A stretch of 6,324 nt of DNA, taken from an uncultured Ruminococcus sp. Its GTDB lineage: Bacteria; Bacillota; Clostridia; Oscillospirales; Acutalibacteraceae. Positions 1 through 5,432 of the stretch are shown piece after piece. Under the pieces are notes generated by a model. That model worked only from the letters and a program-made list of their open reading frames with translations. It had not been told where the DNA came from and did no database searches. The position numbers and the translations under genes are program-made. Location: NCBI GenBank assembly GCA_937892835.1, contig CALBHM010000402.1, forward strand, positions 1 to 6,324, read 5' to 3'. The first letter of the stretch is position 1, and each line of letters opens with the position of its first letter.

Positions 1-579
1 ACGGAGCCGGCTAAGACCTTTGATGACTACAAGGACAGTGACAAGGTGGCCGTTATGTATATCTGCACTCAGCAGGTAGGGCTTGGCCATGCGTGGATTT
101 ACATTGAAAATACGGCGGAATGTGACTTGAAGGTTGGCTGCTATGATTTGAAGCCCGACTGCGGAGTTTCAATGGGAACATTCTTGCTCAGCCGTTCGGA
201 CGGCGGCGGACTTTATTATAATGTCGAAGCATTTTGTGCAAATAAATGGGGACTGAAAAATCAGAGCTGGCTCAAAACCGAGCTTACGAAGAAGCAGCTT
301 GTTAAGGTGAGCAACAGAATCAAGCAGTGGAATTACTGGGATTTATATTTCAACTGCACGTTTTTTGCCGCCGAGATTTGGAACTGCGCTTCAAAGAAAA
401 AGATTATTCCGATCATGTTTCCTTTCTTTATCAAGTGGCAGATTTTAGCCAAGGGCGGCAACAAAAAGGTTGAGATGAAGCCCGTCGAAAAAACTGATTG
501 CTACAAGCAGCGTGGCACAGGCAAGAATGCCCGAATCGTTCAGGTTAAGGACGGTACTCTGGACTCAAAATTGCTTTAA
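1..579 (+). CDS. Permuted papain-like (YiiX/NlpC-P60 superfamily) hydrolase, 5'-truncated
   Basis: The reading frame is open from the first base to a TAA at 577-579, so the gene starts upstream and 192 C-terminal residues are visible. An internal GTG at 46 exists, but there is no reason to start there. Two blocks stand out: GLGHAWIYIEN with His at bases 88-90 (residue 30), and YFNCTFFAAEIWN with Cys at 355-357 (residue 119). His before an NC(T/S)xx(V/A)xxIW block is the order of circularly permuted papain-fold proteins (YiiX, LRAT and relatives); ordinary NlpC/P60 has Cys first. Known relatives cleave or transfer acyl or amide bonds in peptides, lipids or cell wall. The substrate here is unknown. 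The tail after residue about 150 is basic and looks non-catalytic. No signal peptide can be judged because the N-terminus is missing. The gene is followed by its own terminator and is probably not co-transcribed with the next gene. The fold call is moderate; a specific function is not supported. Confidence 0.6.
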   Translation, partial: TEPAKTFDDYKDSDKVAVMYICTQQVGLGHAWIYIENTAECDLKVGCYDLKPDCGVSMGTFLLSRSDGGGLYYNVEAFCANKWGLKNQSWLKTELTKKQLVKVSNRIKQWNYWDLYFNCTFFAAEIWNCASKKKIIPIMFPFFIKWQILAKGGNKKVEMKPVEKTDCYKQRGTGKNARIVQVKDGTLDSKLL

Positions 580-587
580 TAAACCAT

Positions 588-614
588 AGAATCCGTCCTC
601 GGACGGGTTCTTTT
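588..614 (+). terminator. Rho-independent terminator after the papain-like gene
   Basis: A 10-bp stem pairs 588-597 with 602-611 (one T.G wobble) around the tetraloop CTCG. It is followed by only four T (611-614). ACCA at 583-586 can additionally pair with TGGT at 614-617. It starts 8 bases after the stop codon. The T-run is short, so strength may be moderate. Confidence 0.75.
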
Positions 615-618
615 GGTA

Positions 619-647
619 TTGAAAAGAAAATTTCCTTATGATATAAT
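619..647 (+). promoter_or_regulatory. SigA-type promoter with extended -10, for the GH16 gene
   Basis: TTGAAA at 619-624 and TATAAT at 642-647 are separated by exactly 17 bp. TG at 639-640 one base before the -10 makes an extended -10 (TGATATAAT). The promoter begins 5 bp after the T-run of the preceding terminator. The predicted transcription start, 12 bases after the first base of the -10, is near 654. This is at the first base of the ribosome binding site, so the leader would be only about 15 nt. Confidence 0.8.
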
Positions 648-668
648 AAAAGAAAAGGAGTTGTTTTC

Positions 669-1532
669 ATGAAAGCTCTGCTGTGCAAATTTTTATCTGT
701 TGTCATAACACTGATTTCGCTGCTTGCCTTTGAGGTCAATCAGCCGGCAATTCCCAATCCGATGAAAAAGGTCGATTTATCAAATTTTACTCTCACCTTT
801 GAGGATGAATTTGAGGGCGAGCTTGACCGAAGCGTTTGGTCGGGTCATTATACCTATGGCGATAAATCTTCTGTTCGCAGAGGCTCATATTGGAACAATT
901 ACATGGCGTATACCGAGAATGGAAATCTCATTATTCCGCTGAGATATCTTCCCGACGGCATGGGCGGCACAGGTGCAGGCTGGTACACGGCAGGTCTCGA
1001 CACTGATTCCGATGCCCCGAACGGTTTTTCGCAGAAGTTCGGCTATTTTGAGTGCCGCTGCATTCTCCCGAAGGGTGCTGATATTTGGAGTGCATTTTGG
1101 ATGATGAATGATCAGGTCGGCAATGTTGATGGCTCAGGCCGTGACGGCACAGAGGTTGACATAATGGAAAGCTTCAGCTATGGTAATCGTGTTTCAAATA
1201 TTGTTCAGAGCAATCTTCATTGGGACGGTTACGGTGAGGCTCATCAGACCGGCAGAGCGAAGAAGGCTTATGTTATCGGCGATAATCCGTATGAGGAGTT
1301 CAATACATACGGCATGGAGTGGAACGAAAACGAGTATATTTTCTATGTCAACGGCAAGGAATACTGCCGCTCAAACGCAGGCGGAGTGTGTCAAAATCCT
1401 CTTTATCTCATTCTCTCGGTCGAGATGTGGGGTGAAAACGGCGTTGCTTCGGACAGAGCTGCCGATGCCGATCCGGCGGAATATATCGTTGACTATGTAA
1501 GAGTGTATCAGTATAATAATTTGATGAATTAA
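669..1532 (+). CDS. Secreted glycoside hydrolase family 16 (beta-glucanase/laminarinase-like)
   Basis: The product is a 287-residue single-domain GH16 enzyme, expected to cut internal beta-1,3 or mixed beta-1,3/1,4 bonds in glucans or galactans outside the cell. Residues 3-21 form a hydrophobic export segment after Lys2; no clear AxA cleavage site is visible, so it could stay as a membrane anchor. The fold starts at LTFEDEFEGELDRSVW (42-57). The catalytic motif EVDIME lies at 162-167 (bases 1152-1169): E162 nucleophile, D164 helper, E167 acid/base. The spacing ExDxxE is the beta-bulge form typical of laminarinase-type subfamilies rather than the ExDxE form of lichenases. Later blocks are HWDGYG (184-189), YGMEWNENEYIFYVNGKE (214-231) and VDYVRVYQY (274-282), the usual C-terminal end of the family. 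There is no carbohydrate-binding module, LPXTG or SLH domain. Start ATG 669 has AAAGGAG at 654-660, 8 nt away. It has its own promoter and terminator. Substrate specificity cannot be fixed from sequence. Confidence 0.93.
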   Translation: MKALLCKFLSVVITLISLLAFEVNQPAIPNPMKKVDLSNFTLTFEDEFEGELDRSVWSGHYTYGDKSSVRRGSYWNNYMAYTENGNLIIPLRYLPDGMGGTGAGWYTAGLDTDSDAPNGFSQKFGYFECRCILPKGADIWSAFWMMNDQVGNVDGSGRDGTEVDIMESFSYGNRVSNIVQSNLHWDGYGEAHQTGRAKKAYVIGDNPYEEFNTYGMEWNENEYIFYVNGKEYCRSNAGGVCQNPLYLILSVEMWGENGVASDRAADADPAEYIVDYVRVYQYNNLMN

Positions 1533-1541
1533 GTGCATATT

Positions 1542-1581
1542 TTCCGGCGGCTTGCAGACATGCGAGCTGTCGGAATTTTTT
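1542..1581 (+). terminator. Strong rho-independent terminator after GH16
   Basis: A 15-bp stem (1542-1556 with 1561-1575, three G.U wobbles) has loop GACA and is followed directly by six T (1576-1581). It lies 10 bases after the GH16 stop codon. It separates the GH16 unit from the polysaccharide operon downstream. Confidence 0.9.
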
Positions 1582-1750
1582 GTGTTTAATGGCGGATTTT
1601 TGTATCGAAAAAACGTTGACAAAGCACAGCTTGAAGCAAAAAACGAGCTATTTTTTCAATATAAAAAACCGGCTCGCCGTATGAACAAAATTTTTTTGAA
1701 AATTTAATAATTCTTGTAGGGTTTTACGCCTTGATACCATACACATTCTA
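1582..1750. other. A/T-rich intergenic region with A/T tracts, no gene seen
   Basis: No ORF with a usable start and ribosome site was found on either strand. The stretch is rich in A/T runs of six or more: 1608-1613, 1638-1643, 1651-1656, 1663-1668 and 1687-1697, then 1699-1705. Several are spaced roughly one helical turn or a multiple of it apart, which could bend the DNA upstream of the operon promoter. AAATTTT at 1688-1694 and AAAATTT at 1699-1705 form a 7-bp A/T-only inverted repeat. A lone TTGACA at 1616-1621 has no matching -10. Confidence 0.5.
1638..1676 (-). terminator. Terminator-like hairpin reading leftward
   Basis: CGAGCT (1644-1649) pairs with GGCTCG (1671-1676, one T.G wobble). 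After a small internal loop, TTTTTT (1651-1656) pairs with AAAAAA (1663-1668) around loop CAATAT. On the minus strand the base of this stem is followed directly by six T (complement of 1638-1643), the layout of an intrinsic terminator for leftward transcription. No minus-strand gene is visible that would need it, and the upper stem is only A-T pairs, so this may be chance or protection against antisense read-through. Confidence 0.35.
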
Positions 1751-1779
1751 TTGACTAAAATATTAATTTATAATATAAT
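1751..1779 (+). promoter_or_regulatory. SigA-type promoter of the polysaccharide operon
   Basis: TTGACT at 1751-1756 and TATAAT at 1774-1779 are separated by exactly 17 bp. The predicted start is near 1786, giving a leader of about 100 nt before the GTG at 1885. A second TATAAT at 1769-1774 has only a 12-bp spacer and is unlikely to be used. TTAATT (1763-1768) and AATTAA (1777-1782) form an inverted repeat over the spacer and -10, which could be an operator but may only reflect the A/T richness. Confidence 0.8.
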
Positions 1780-1851
1780 TAAAAATAAATATGCGGACTT
1801 TTGTCGAAATAATTCATGACCCATTCTGCAGCTCTTAGCGGTTTGATAAAA

Positions 1852-1876
1852 TCTTCAATAAGCAACCGATTGGAGG
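1852..1876 (+). promoter_or_regulatory. Possible SD-sequestering hairpin in the operon leader
   Basis: Bases 1852-1859 (TCTTCAAT) can pair with 1869-1876 (ATTGGAGG), eight pairs with two wobbles and a 9-nt loop. This would bury the Shine-Dalgarno GGAGG (1872-1876) of the GNAT gene. CGGTT at 1839-1843 can pair with AACCG at 1864-1868, which lies in the hairpin loop. With no linker between the two right arms the two pairings look mutually exclusive, so the leader could switch between closed and open forms. No known riboswitch class was recognised. The pairing is seen; a regulatory role is inferred. Confidence 0.35.
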
Positions 1877-1884
1877 AATGAAAA

Positions 1885-2358
1885 GTGTATTCAATTCACA
1901 AGCTAAAAAAATACGATATAGTTGAATTGCACAAAGTATCCGATATTTTGTATAAATGCGGTAAAGATATGGCTTTGAAATATAACCTTCATCATTGGGA
2001 TAATTCACGGCTCAAGAATGTTGCCGTTATTGTTCTGTGTGCAATGAAAAATGAGATTTATTTAGTCTATGATGACAGAAGAATCCCTGTTGCAACATTC
2101 CAAACCCAAGTCAAGGGGAAGTCGTTGCTTTTTCAAAAGCTTGCAACGAATCCTGAATTTGCCGGAGGCGGCATTGGAACATTTTGCATGAACGAGCTTG
2201 AAAAAATCGGCAGAGAAAAGAACTGCAAGGAGATTATCTGCGAGGTCTATGATAAAAGCGAGCATGCAATGAATTTTTATAAACACAGAGGTTACTCAGT
2301 TTACGGAACGACAGAAACTTTGAAATATAATGAATTGAAATTAAGAAAAAATCTTTGA
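1885..2358 (+). CDS. GNAT-family N-acetyltransferase
   Basis: The 157-residue product has the size and layout of a stand-alone GNAT enzyme, which moves an acetyl or other acyl group from CoA to an amine. The acyl-CoA pyrophosphate loop is LATNPEFAGGGIGT (86-99). The consensus Q/RxxGxG/A is present in form but with Ala93 where Arg or Gln is usual. The following helix is MNELEKIGREKNC (102-114). The C-terminal motif B is SEHAMNFYKHRGYSVYG (125-141), with the common NFYxxxGY core. The N-terminal third carries the acceptor-side residues and shows no recognised specificity motif. Start GTG 1885 has TGGAGGA at 1871-1877 with 8 nt from GGAGG; an ATG at 1878 is in another frame and stops after 15 codons. 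It is the first gene of the operon, 8 bp before the ATP-grasp gene, which suggests a shared substrate or product. A role in glycan-precursor acylation is inference; amino-acid or peptide acylation is equally possible. Confidence 0.87.
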   Translation: MYSIHKLKKYDIVELHKVSDILYKCGKDMALKYNLHHWDNSRLKNVAVIVLCAMKNEIYLVYDDRRIPVATFQTQVKGKSLLFQKLATNPEFAGGGIGTFCMNELEKIGREKNCKEIICEVYDKSEHAMNFYKHRGYSVYGTTETLKYNELKLRKNL

Positions 2359-2360
2359 GG
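2356..2360 (+). promoter_or_regulatory. Ribosome binding site fused to the GNAT stop codon
   Basis: TGAGG contains both the GNAT stop codon TGA (2356-2358) and the GAGG core used by the ATG at 2367, 6 nt away. This decides ATG 2367 over the in-frame TTG at 2355, which has no ribosome site. It suggests that termination of GNAT helps initiation of the next gene. Confidence 0.6.
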
Positions 2361-2366
2361 CATAGT

Positions 2367-3560
2367 ATGAAGAAAATTTTGATTATAGGAGCGGGCTTTC
2401 TCCAAAATTTTGTAATACAAAAAGCAAAAAAAATGGGATATGAAACGTTGGCTGTTGATGCAGACCCGGATGCAATCGGTTTTAAATATGCCGATAAGTA
2501 TGCGGTCGTTAATATTGTCGACGAAGAAGCGTGCCTCGAATATGCAAGGCAGGAAAAGATTGACGGTGTTTTGACAGCGGCGACGGATTACGGTGTTTTG
2601 ACGGCTGCATATGTTGCCCGTGAAATGAATTTGCCCGGTTTGAATTATGAAACGGCAAAGCTTATAAAAAATAAATACAGAGTTCGTAAGTGCCTGTATG
2701 AAGCACATATAGACGACACCGAGCAGGCATATGAGATTGACAGCGAGACTGATTTGGAGAAGCTTTGCGAGAAGCTGACCTTCCCGGTTATGGTAAAGCC
2801 CTGTGACGGTTCGGGCAGCCGTGGAGCAAGCCGAGTAGATACTGCTGAGAATTTTGCCGATGCATCCAAAACAGCTATGAGCTCTTCGATTACGCACCGT
2901 GCAGAGGTTGAAACATTTATCAACGGCAAGGAATACGGAGCCGAGAGCCTGATTGTCGACGGAGAGGTTCACGTCCTCGGAATTATGAGAAAATGGATGA
3001 CCGAGCCGCCCTATTATGCCGAACTCGGACATGCTATCCCGACGGATTTACCGCCAGATGTTGAAGAACGTGCTAAGCGTTATGTTGAGAATGCAATCAA
3101 GGCACTTGGTATAAATTTTGGTTCGGTCAACATGGACATGCTCATCACGCCCGAAGGAAAAATTCATATCATTGATATCGGAGCGAGAATGGGCGGAAAT
3201 ATGATCGGTCCATGCGTGATACCTTATGGCACGGGTATAGACTACATGGCAAACATGATAAGAAATGCCGTAGGAGATGAAAAGGATTTCAACGCAAGAG
3301 AACACGGCTGCGTTGCAACGAGGCTTTTGGCATTTAAAGACGGTGTTGTAGCTCGTATGCCTGATTTTGACGCACTTGAAAAGGAATACGGCGTTGAAAT
3401 ATATCATCACCTGGAACTCGGACAAAAGGTAAATGAGTATCACACTAACCTTGACGGCTGCGGTTATATTGTTGCAAAGGCGAATGATGTTGAAACCGCA
3501 ATTCAAAAGGTTGAGACGGTGCTGAATATAATTAAGGACACAATTTTTTGTACGGACTGA
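2367..3560 (+). CDS. ATP-grasp family ligase of the polysaccharide operon
   Basis: The product is a 397-residue ATP-grasp protein (carbamoyl-phosphate-synthase-like fold). Enzymes of this family activate a carboxylate as an acyl phosphate with ATP and join it to an amine, thiol or other nucleophile. The N-terminal pre-ATP-grasp domain begins MKKILIIGAGFLQN (1-14) and has Asp31 and Asp33 in VDADPDA. The ATP-binding core has PVMVKPCDGSGSRGAS (140-155), with Lys144 and the mobile Gly/Ser loop, then the hinge EVETFINGKEYGAE (180-193). The metal and phosphate region is NMDML (255-259) and HIIDIGARMGGN (267-278), where D270 and G272 stand in the positions of the usual Glu-x-Asn and R274 is kept. 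About 110 residues follow as a C-terminal domain. Length matches stand-alone members such as amino-acid ligases. It is 8 bp after the GNAT gene and 12 bp before the sugar-phosphate transferase. The likely job is making an amide-linked substituent for a glycan or nucleotide sugar, or a small acyl-amino acid; the substrate is unknown. Confidence 0.87.
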   Translation: MKKILIIGAGFLQNFVIQKAKKMGYETLAVDADPDAIGFKYADKYAVVNIVDEEACLEYARQEKIDGVLTAATDYGVLTAAYVAREMNLPGLNYETAKLIKNKYRVRKCLYEAHIDDTEQAYEIDSETDLEKLCEKLTFPVMVKPCDGSGSRGASRVDTAENFADASKTAMSSSITHRAEVETFINGKEYGAESLIVDGEVHVLGIMRKWMTEPPYYAELGHAIPTDLPPDVEERAKRYVENAIKALGINFGSVNMDMLITPEGKIHIIDIGARMGGNMIGPCVIPYGTGIDYMANMIRNAVGDEKDFNAREHGCVATRLLAFKDGVVARMPDFDALEKEYGVEIYHHLELGQKVNEYHTNLDGCGYIVAKANDVETAIQKVETVLNIIKDTIFCTD

Positions 3561-3572
3561 GGCGAAAACCTT

Positions 3573-4292
3573 ATGAAAAAACAGGATAATGAATTGAATG
3601 TTGAATATCTCTATGAAAAGAGCAAAGAGAAAAACGGCTATAAGGGAGTTTATCAGCTGGTGATAAAGCGAATTATAGATATCCTTGTTTGTTTGATTAT
3701 TCTTCCGTTTATTTTGCTGGTTGCTATTCCGATTTCTATTGCAATTAAGGCAGAGGACGGCGGCCCGATTTTTTACAAATCACGAAGAATCGGAAAAGGT
3801 TTCAAAGAGTTTGATATGCTGAAGTTCCGCTCCATGAGGGTCAATGCTCCCGACATAAGGAATGAGGATGGAAGTACATACAATTCAAAAAGCGACAGCC
3901 GTGTAACACGTATCGGCAGATTTATTCGTGAAACAAGCCTCGACGAGCTTCCGCAATGTCTGAACGTAATCATGGGCCACATGAGTCTTATCGGCCCAAG
4001 AGCCGGCGATGTTGAATCGAAAGACACATATGCCGAGGACGAAAAGGAAAAAACACTTGTTCGTCCGGGCATAAGCGGCTATACTCAGGCGTACTACAGG
4101 AATAACCTCGGAATTAGAGAAAAAAGGCTTTATGACGCATGGTATGCGCACAATGTTTCAATGTGGCTCGATATAAAAATTATATTCAAAACAATAGTTA
4201 CGGTTTTGAAAAGAGAGAATATCTATACGAACAGCGAAAATGAAACAGACGCAACGGAAGAAAAAGTTCCTGAGGAGGCACTTGATGAGTAA
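3573..4292 (+). CDS. Undecaprenyl-phosphate phosphoglycosyl transferase (PglC/EpsL-like)
   Basis: The 239-residue monotopic phosphoglycosyl transferase (bacterial sugar transferase family) moves a sugar phosphate from a UDP-sugar to undecaprenyl phosphate, the first membrane step of glycan assembly. After a charged N-terminal 26 residues, KRIIDILVCLIILPFILL (32-49) forms the re-entrant membrane helix with the helix-breaking Pro45. Next come DGGPIFYKSRRIG (62-74) and FDMLKFRSMR (80-89). The catalytic Asp124-Glu125 pair lies in ETSLDELPQCLNVI (120-133; bases 3942-3947). LIGPR (139-143), RPGISGYTQ (164-172) and DAWYAHNVSMWLDIKII (188-204) complete the family signature. It has only the catalytic domain, so it is the short PglC/EpsL form rather than the long WbaP/WcaJ form with extra transmembrane helices. 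The last 19 residues are very acidic (9 Asp/Glu) and outside the conserved domain. TGAGG at 3558-3562, part of the previous stop, serves ATG 3573 with 10 nt spacing. The sugar donor cannot be told from sequence. Confidence 0.95.
   Translation: MKKQDNELNVEYLYEKSKEKNGYKGVYQLVIKRIIDILVCLIILPFILLVAIPISIAIKAEDGGPIFYKSRRIGKGFKEFDMLKFRSMRVNAPDIRNEDGSTYNSKSDSRVTRIGRFIRETSLDELPQCLNVIMGHMSLIGPRAGDVESKDTYAEDEKEKTLVRPGISGYTQAYYRNNLGIREKRLYDAWYAHNVSMWLDIKIIFKTIVTVLKRENIYTNSENETDATEEKVPEEALDE
4272..4278 (+). promoter_or_regulatory. Strong ribosome binding site inside the transferase gene
   Basis: GAGGAGG is encoded by the Glu-Glu-Ala codons near the end of the phosphoglycosyl transferase gene and lies 6 nt before ATG 4285. 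It fixes the start of the GT4 gene at 4285. The in-frame ATG at 4240 would add a basic 15-residue tail ahead of the normal GT4 start and has no such site. Confidence 0.85.
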
Positions 4293-5418
4293 GATATTAT
4301 TCATATCAAACGAAACCAACAGAATAACTTCGTTTGCTACAGCGAGCATAGCGGCTTCGCATGCTTTGGGTATGGATTTTTATCAGGTTGCAAATTGGCA
4401 CGATGCTGATCCGGAATTTATCAGTTCGGAAGAAAAAAAATATGATATTAAAATCAACAATTTTTGTATCTCAAGAAACCCTGTTGCAAAATGCAATTTG
4501 ACGGCATATAAAGAAATTGTTGACTTGATTAAGAAAGAAAAAATCGATTACATTCATTGCAATACGCCGACAGGGGGATTGCTCGGCCGTTTGGCAGGCA
4601 AGGAATGCAAGGTTAAAAAGGTCATTTATCAGGCGCATGGTTTTCATTTTTATCAGGGTGCGCCGAAAAAAAACTGGCTTATTTTTTATCCGATAGAGAG
4701 GCAACTTGCAAGGTATACCGATGCATTGATCACAATTAACAGCGAAGATTATACACTTGCAAAGAATAATTTCAAGCTTCGCAATAACGGAAAGGTTTAT
4801 TACGTTCCCGGCGTCGGAATTGACACGACGCAGTTCGCAAAGAATGATGAAATTCGCTCAAAAAAGAGAGCGGAGCTCGGATTAAACGACGATTGCTTTA
4901 TGCTGATTTCTGTCGGAGAGCTTAATGCGAATAAAAATAACAGCATAGTCATTTCCGTAATGGAAAAGCTTCATAAAATGAACATACATTATTTTCTGTG
5001 CGGAGTCGGAGATAAGCGGGACGAGCTTCAGCGTCAGGCGGATAACGCCGGACTGCATGATAATGTGCATTTCCTCGGCTACAGAAAAGATGTTAAGGAT
5101 TTATATCAGGCTGCGGATTGTTTTGTGATGCCGTCGTTCCGTGAAGGTCTTTCAAGATCGATTATGGAAGCTATGGCGAGCGGACTTCCATGCGTTGTCA
5201 GCAAAATCCGGGGAAACACAGATTTGGTTACGGAAAACAAAGGCGGATTTCTTTGTGCTCCGACGGATGATAACGGTTTTGCAACAGCAGTAAGCACCCT
5301 GAGTAATGATGCTTCATTGTGCAATGAAATGAGCAAATATAACTTGGAAAGAATCAAAGATTTCGATGTTTCCGTTGTTGAAAACGAGCTAACGAAGATT
5401 TACAAAAATACGCTGTAA
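4285..5418 (+). CDS. EpsD-like GT4 family glycosyltransferase
   Basis: The 377-residue GT-B fold, retaining glycosyltransferase of family GT4 adds a sugar from a nucleotide donor to the lipid-linked acceptor at the cytoplasmic membrane face. The N-terminal acceptor domain starts at MSKILFISNETNRITSFA, and IHCNTPTGGLLGRLAGK (90-106) follows. The block AHGFHFYQGAP (117-127) with NWLIFYPIER (130-139) and ARYTDALITINSEDY (142-156) matches what I recall of Bacillus EpsD-type enzymes. The C-terminal donor domain has SVGELNANKN (209-218), VHFLGYRKDV (261-270) and the E-x7-E motif in FREGLSRSIMEAMASGLP (285-302), with E287 and E295 (bases 5143 and 5167). GNTDLVTENKGGFL (310-323) follows. It overlaps the preceding gene by 8 bp, giving strong translational linkage. 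The donor sugar is unknown. The family is certain; the EpsD assignment is by remembered resemblance, so no symbol is given. Confidence 0.94.
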   Translation: MSKILFISNETNRITSFATASIAASHALGMDFYQVANWHDADPEFISSEEKKYDIKINNFCISRNPVAKCNLTAYKEIVDLIKKEKIDYIHCNTPTGGLLGRLAGKECKVKKVIYQAHGFHFYQGAPKKNWLIFYPIERQLARYTDALITINSEDYTLAKNNFKLRNNGKVYYVPGVGIDTTQFAKNDEIRSKKRAELGLNDDCFMLISVGELNANKNNSIVISVMEKLHKMNIHYFLCGVGDKRDELQRQADNAGLHDNVHFLGYRKDVKDLYQAADCFVMPSFREGLSRSIMEAMASGLPCVVSKIRGNTDLVTENKGGFLCAPTDDNGFATAVSTLSNDASLCNEMSKYNLERIKDFDVSVVENELTKIYKNTL

Positions 5419-5432
5419 ACGAGATGATTGTG

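Noticed and set aside
46..48. GTG as the true start of the papain-like gene
   Set aside because: The frame is open and protein-like back to base 1, so truncation by the window is the simpler reading.
545..739. 64-codon minus-strand frame across the first terminator and the GH16 promoter
   Set aside because: It runs through a terminator, a consensus promoter and the GH16 export segment, all better explained on the plus strand.
1180..1500. 106-codon plus-strand frame inside GH16
   Set aside because: It is out of frame with the clear GH16 sequence, Arg/Ser-rich and without known motifs.
1616..1621. TTGACA, a perfect -35 box
   Set aside because: No -10-like hexamer lies 15-19 bp downstream; the expected position reads AAAAAC. 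The TATAAA at 1660-1665 is too far away.
1786..1884. Leader as a known riboswitch or T-box
   Set aside because: No conserved core of any class I know (T-box, TPP, SAM, preQ1, c-di-GMP) can be recognised; only the simple pairings described are visible.
1878..1925. ATG just after GGAGG as start of the first operon gene
   Set aside because: It is only 1 base from the GGAGG and in another frame that stops after 15 codons. GTG 1885 gives the full GNAT protein with 8-nt spacing.
2301..3032. 243-codon open frame on the minus strand
   Set aside because: It lies opposite the ATP-grasp gene, has no recognisable domain, is rich in Cys, Phe and Ile as expected of a reverse-frame shadow, and has no ribosome site.
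3048..3506. 152-codon open frame on the minus strand
   Set aside because: It is antisense to the conserved ATP-grasp C-terminal half, with no family resemblance and no promoter or ribosome site.
4240..4284. Longer GT4 start at ATG 4240
   Set aside because: It adds a lysine/arginine-rich 15-residue extension not expected before a GT4 Rossmann start and has no ribosome site, whereas ATG 4285 follows GAGGAGG.
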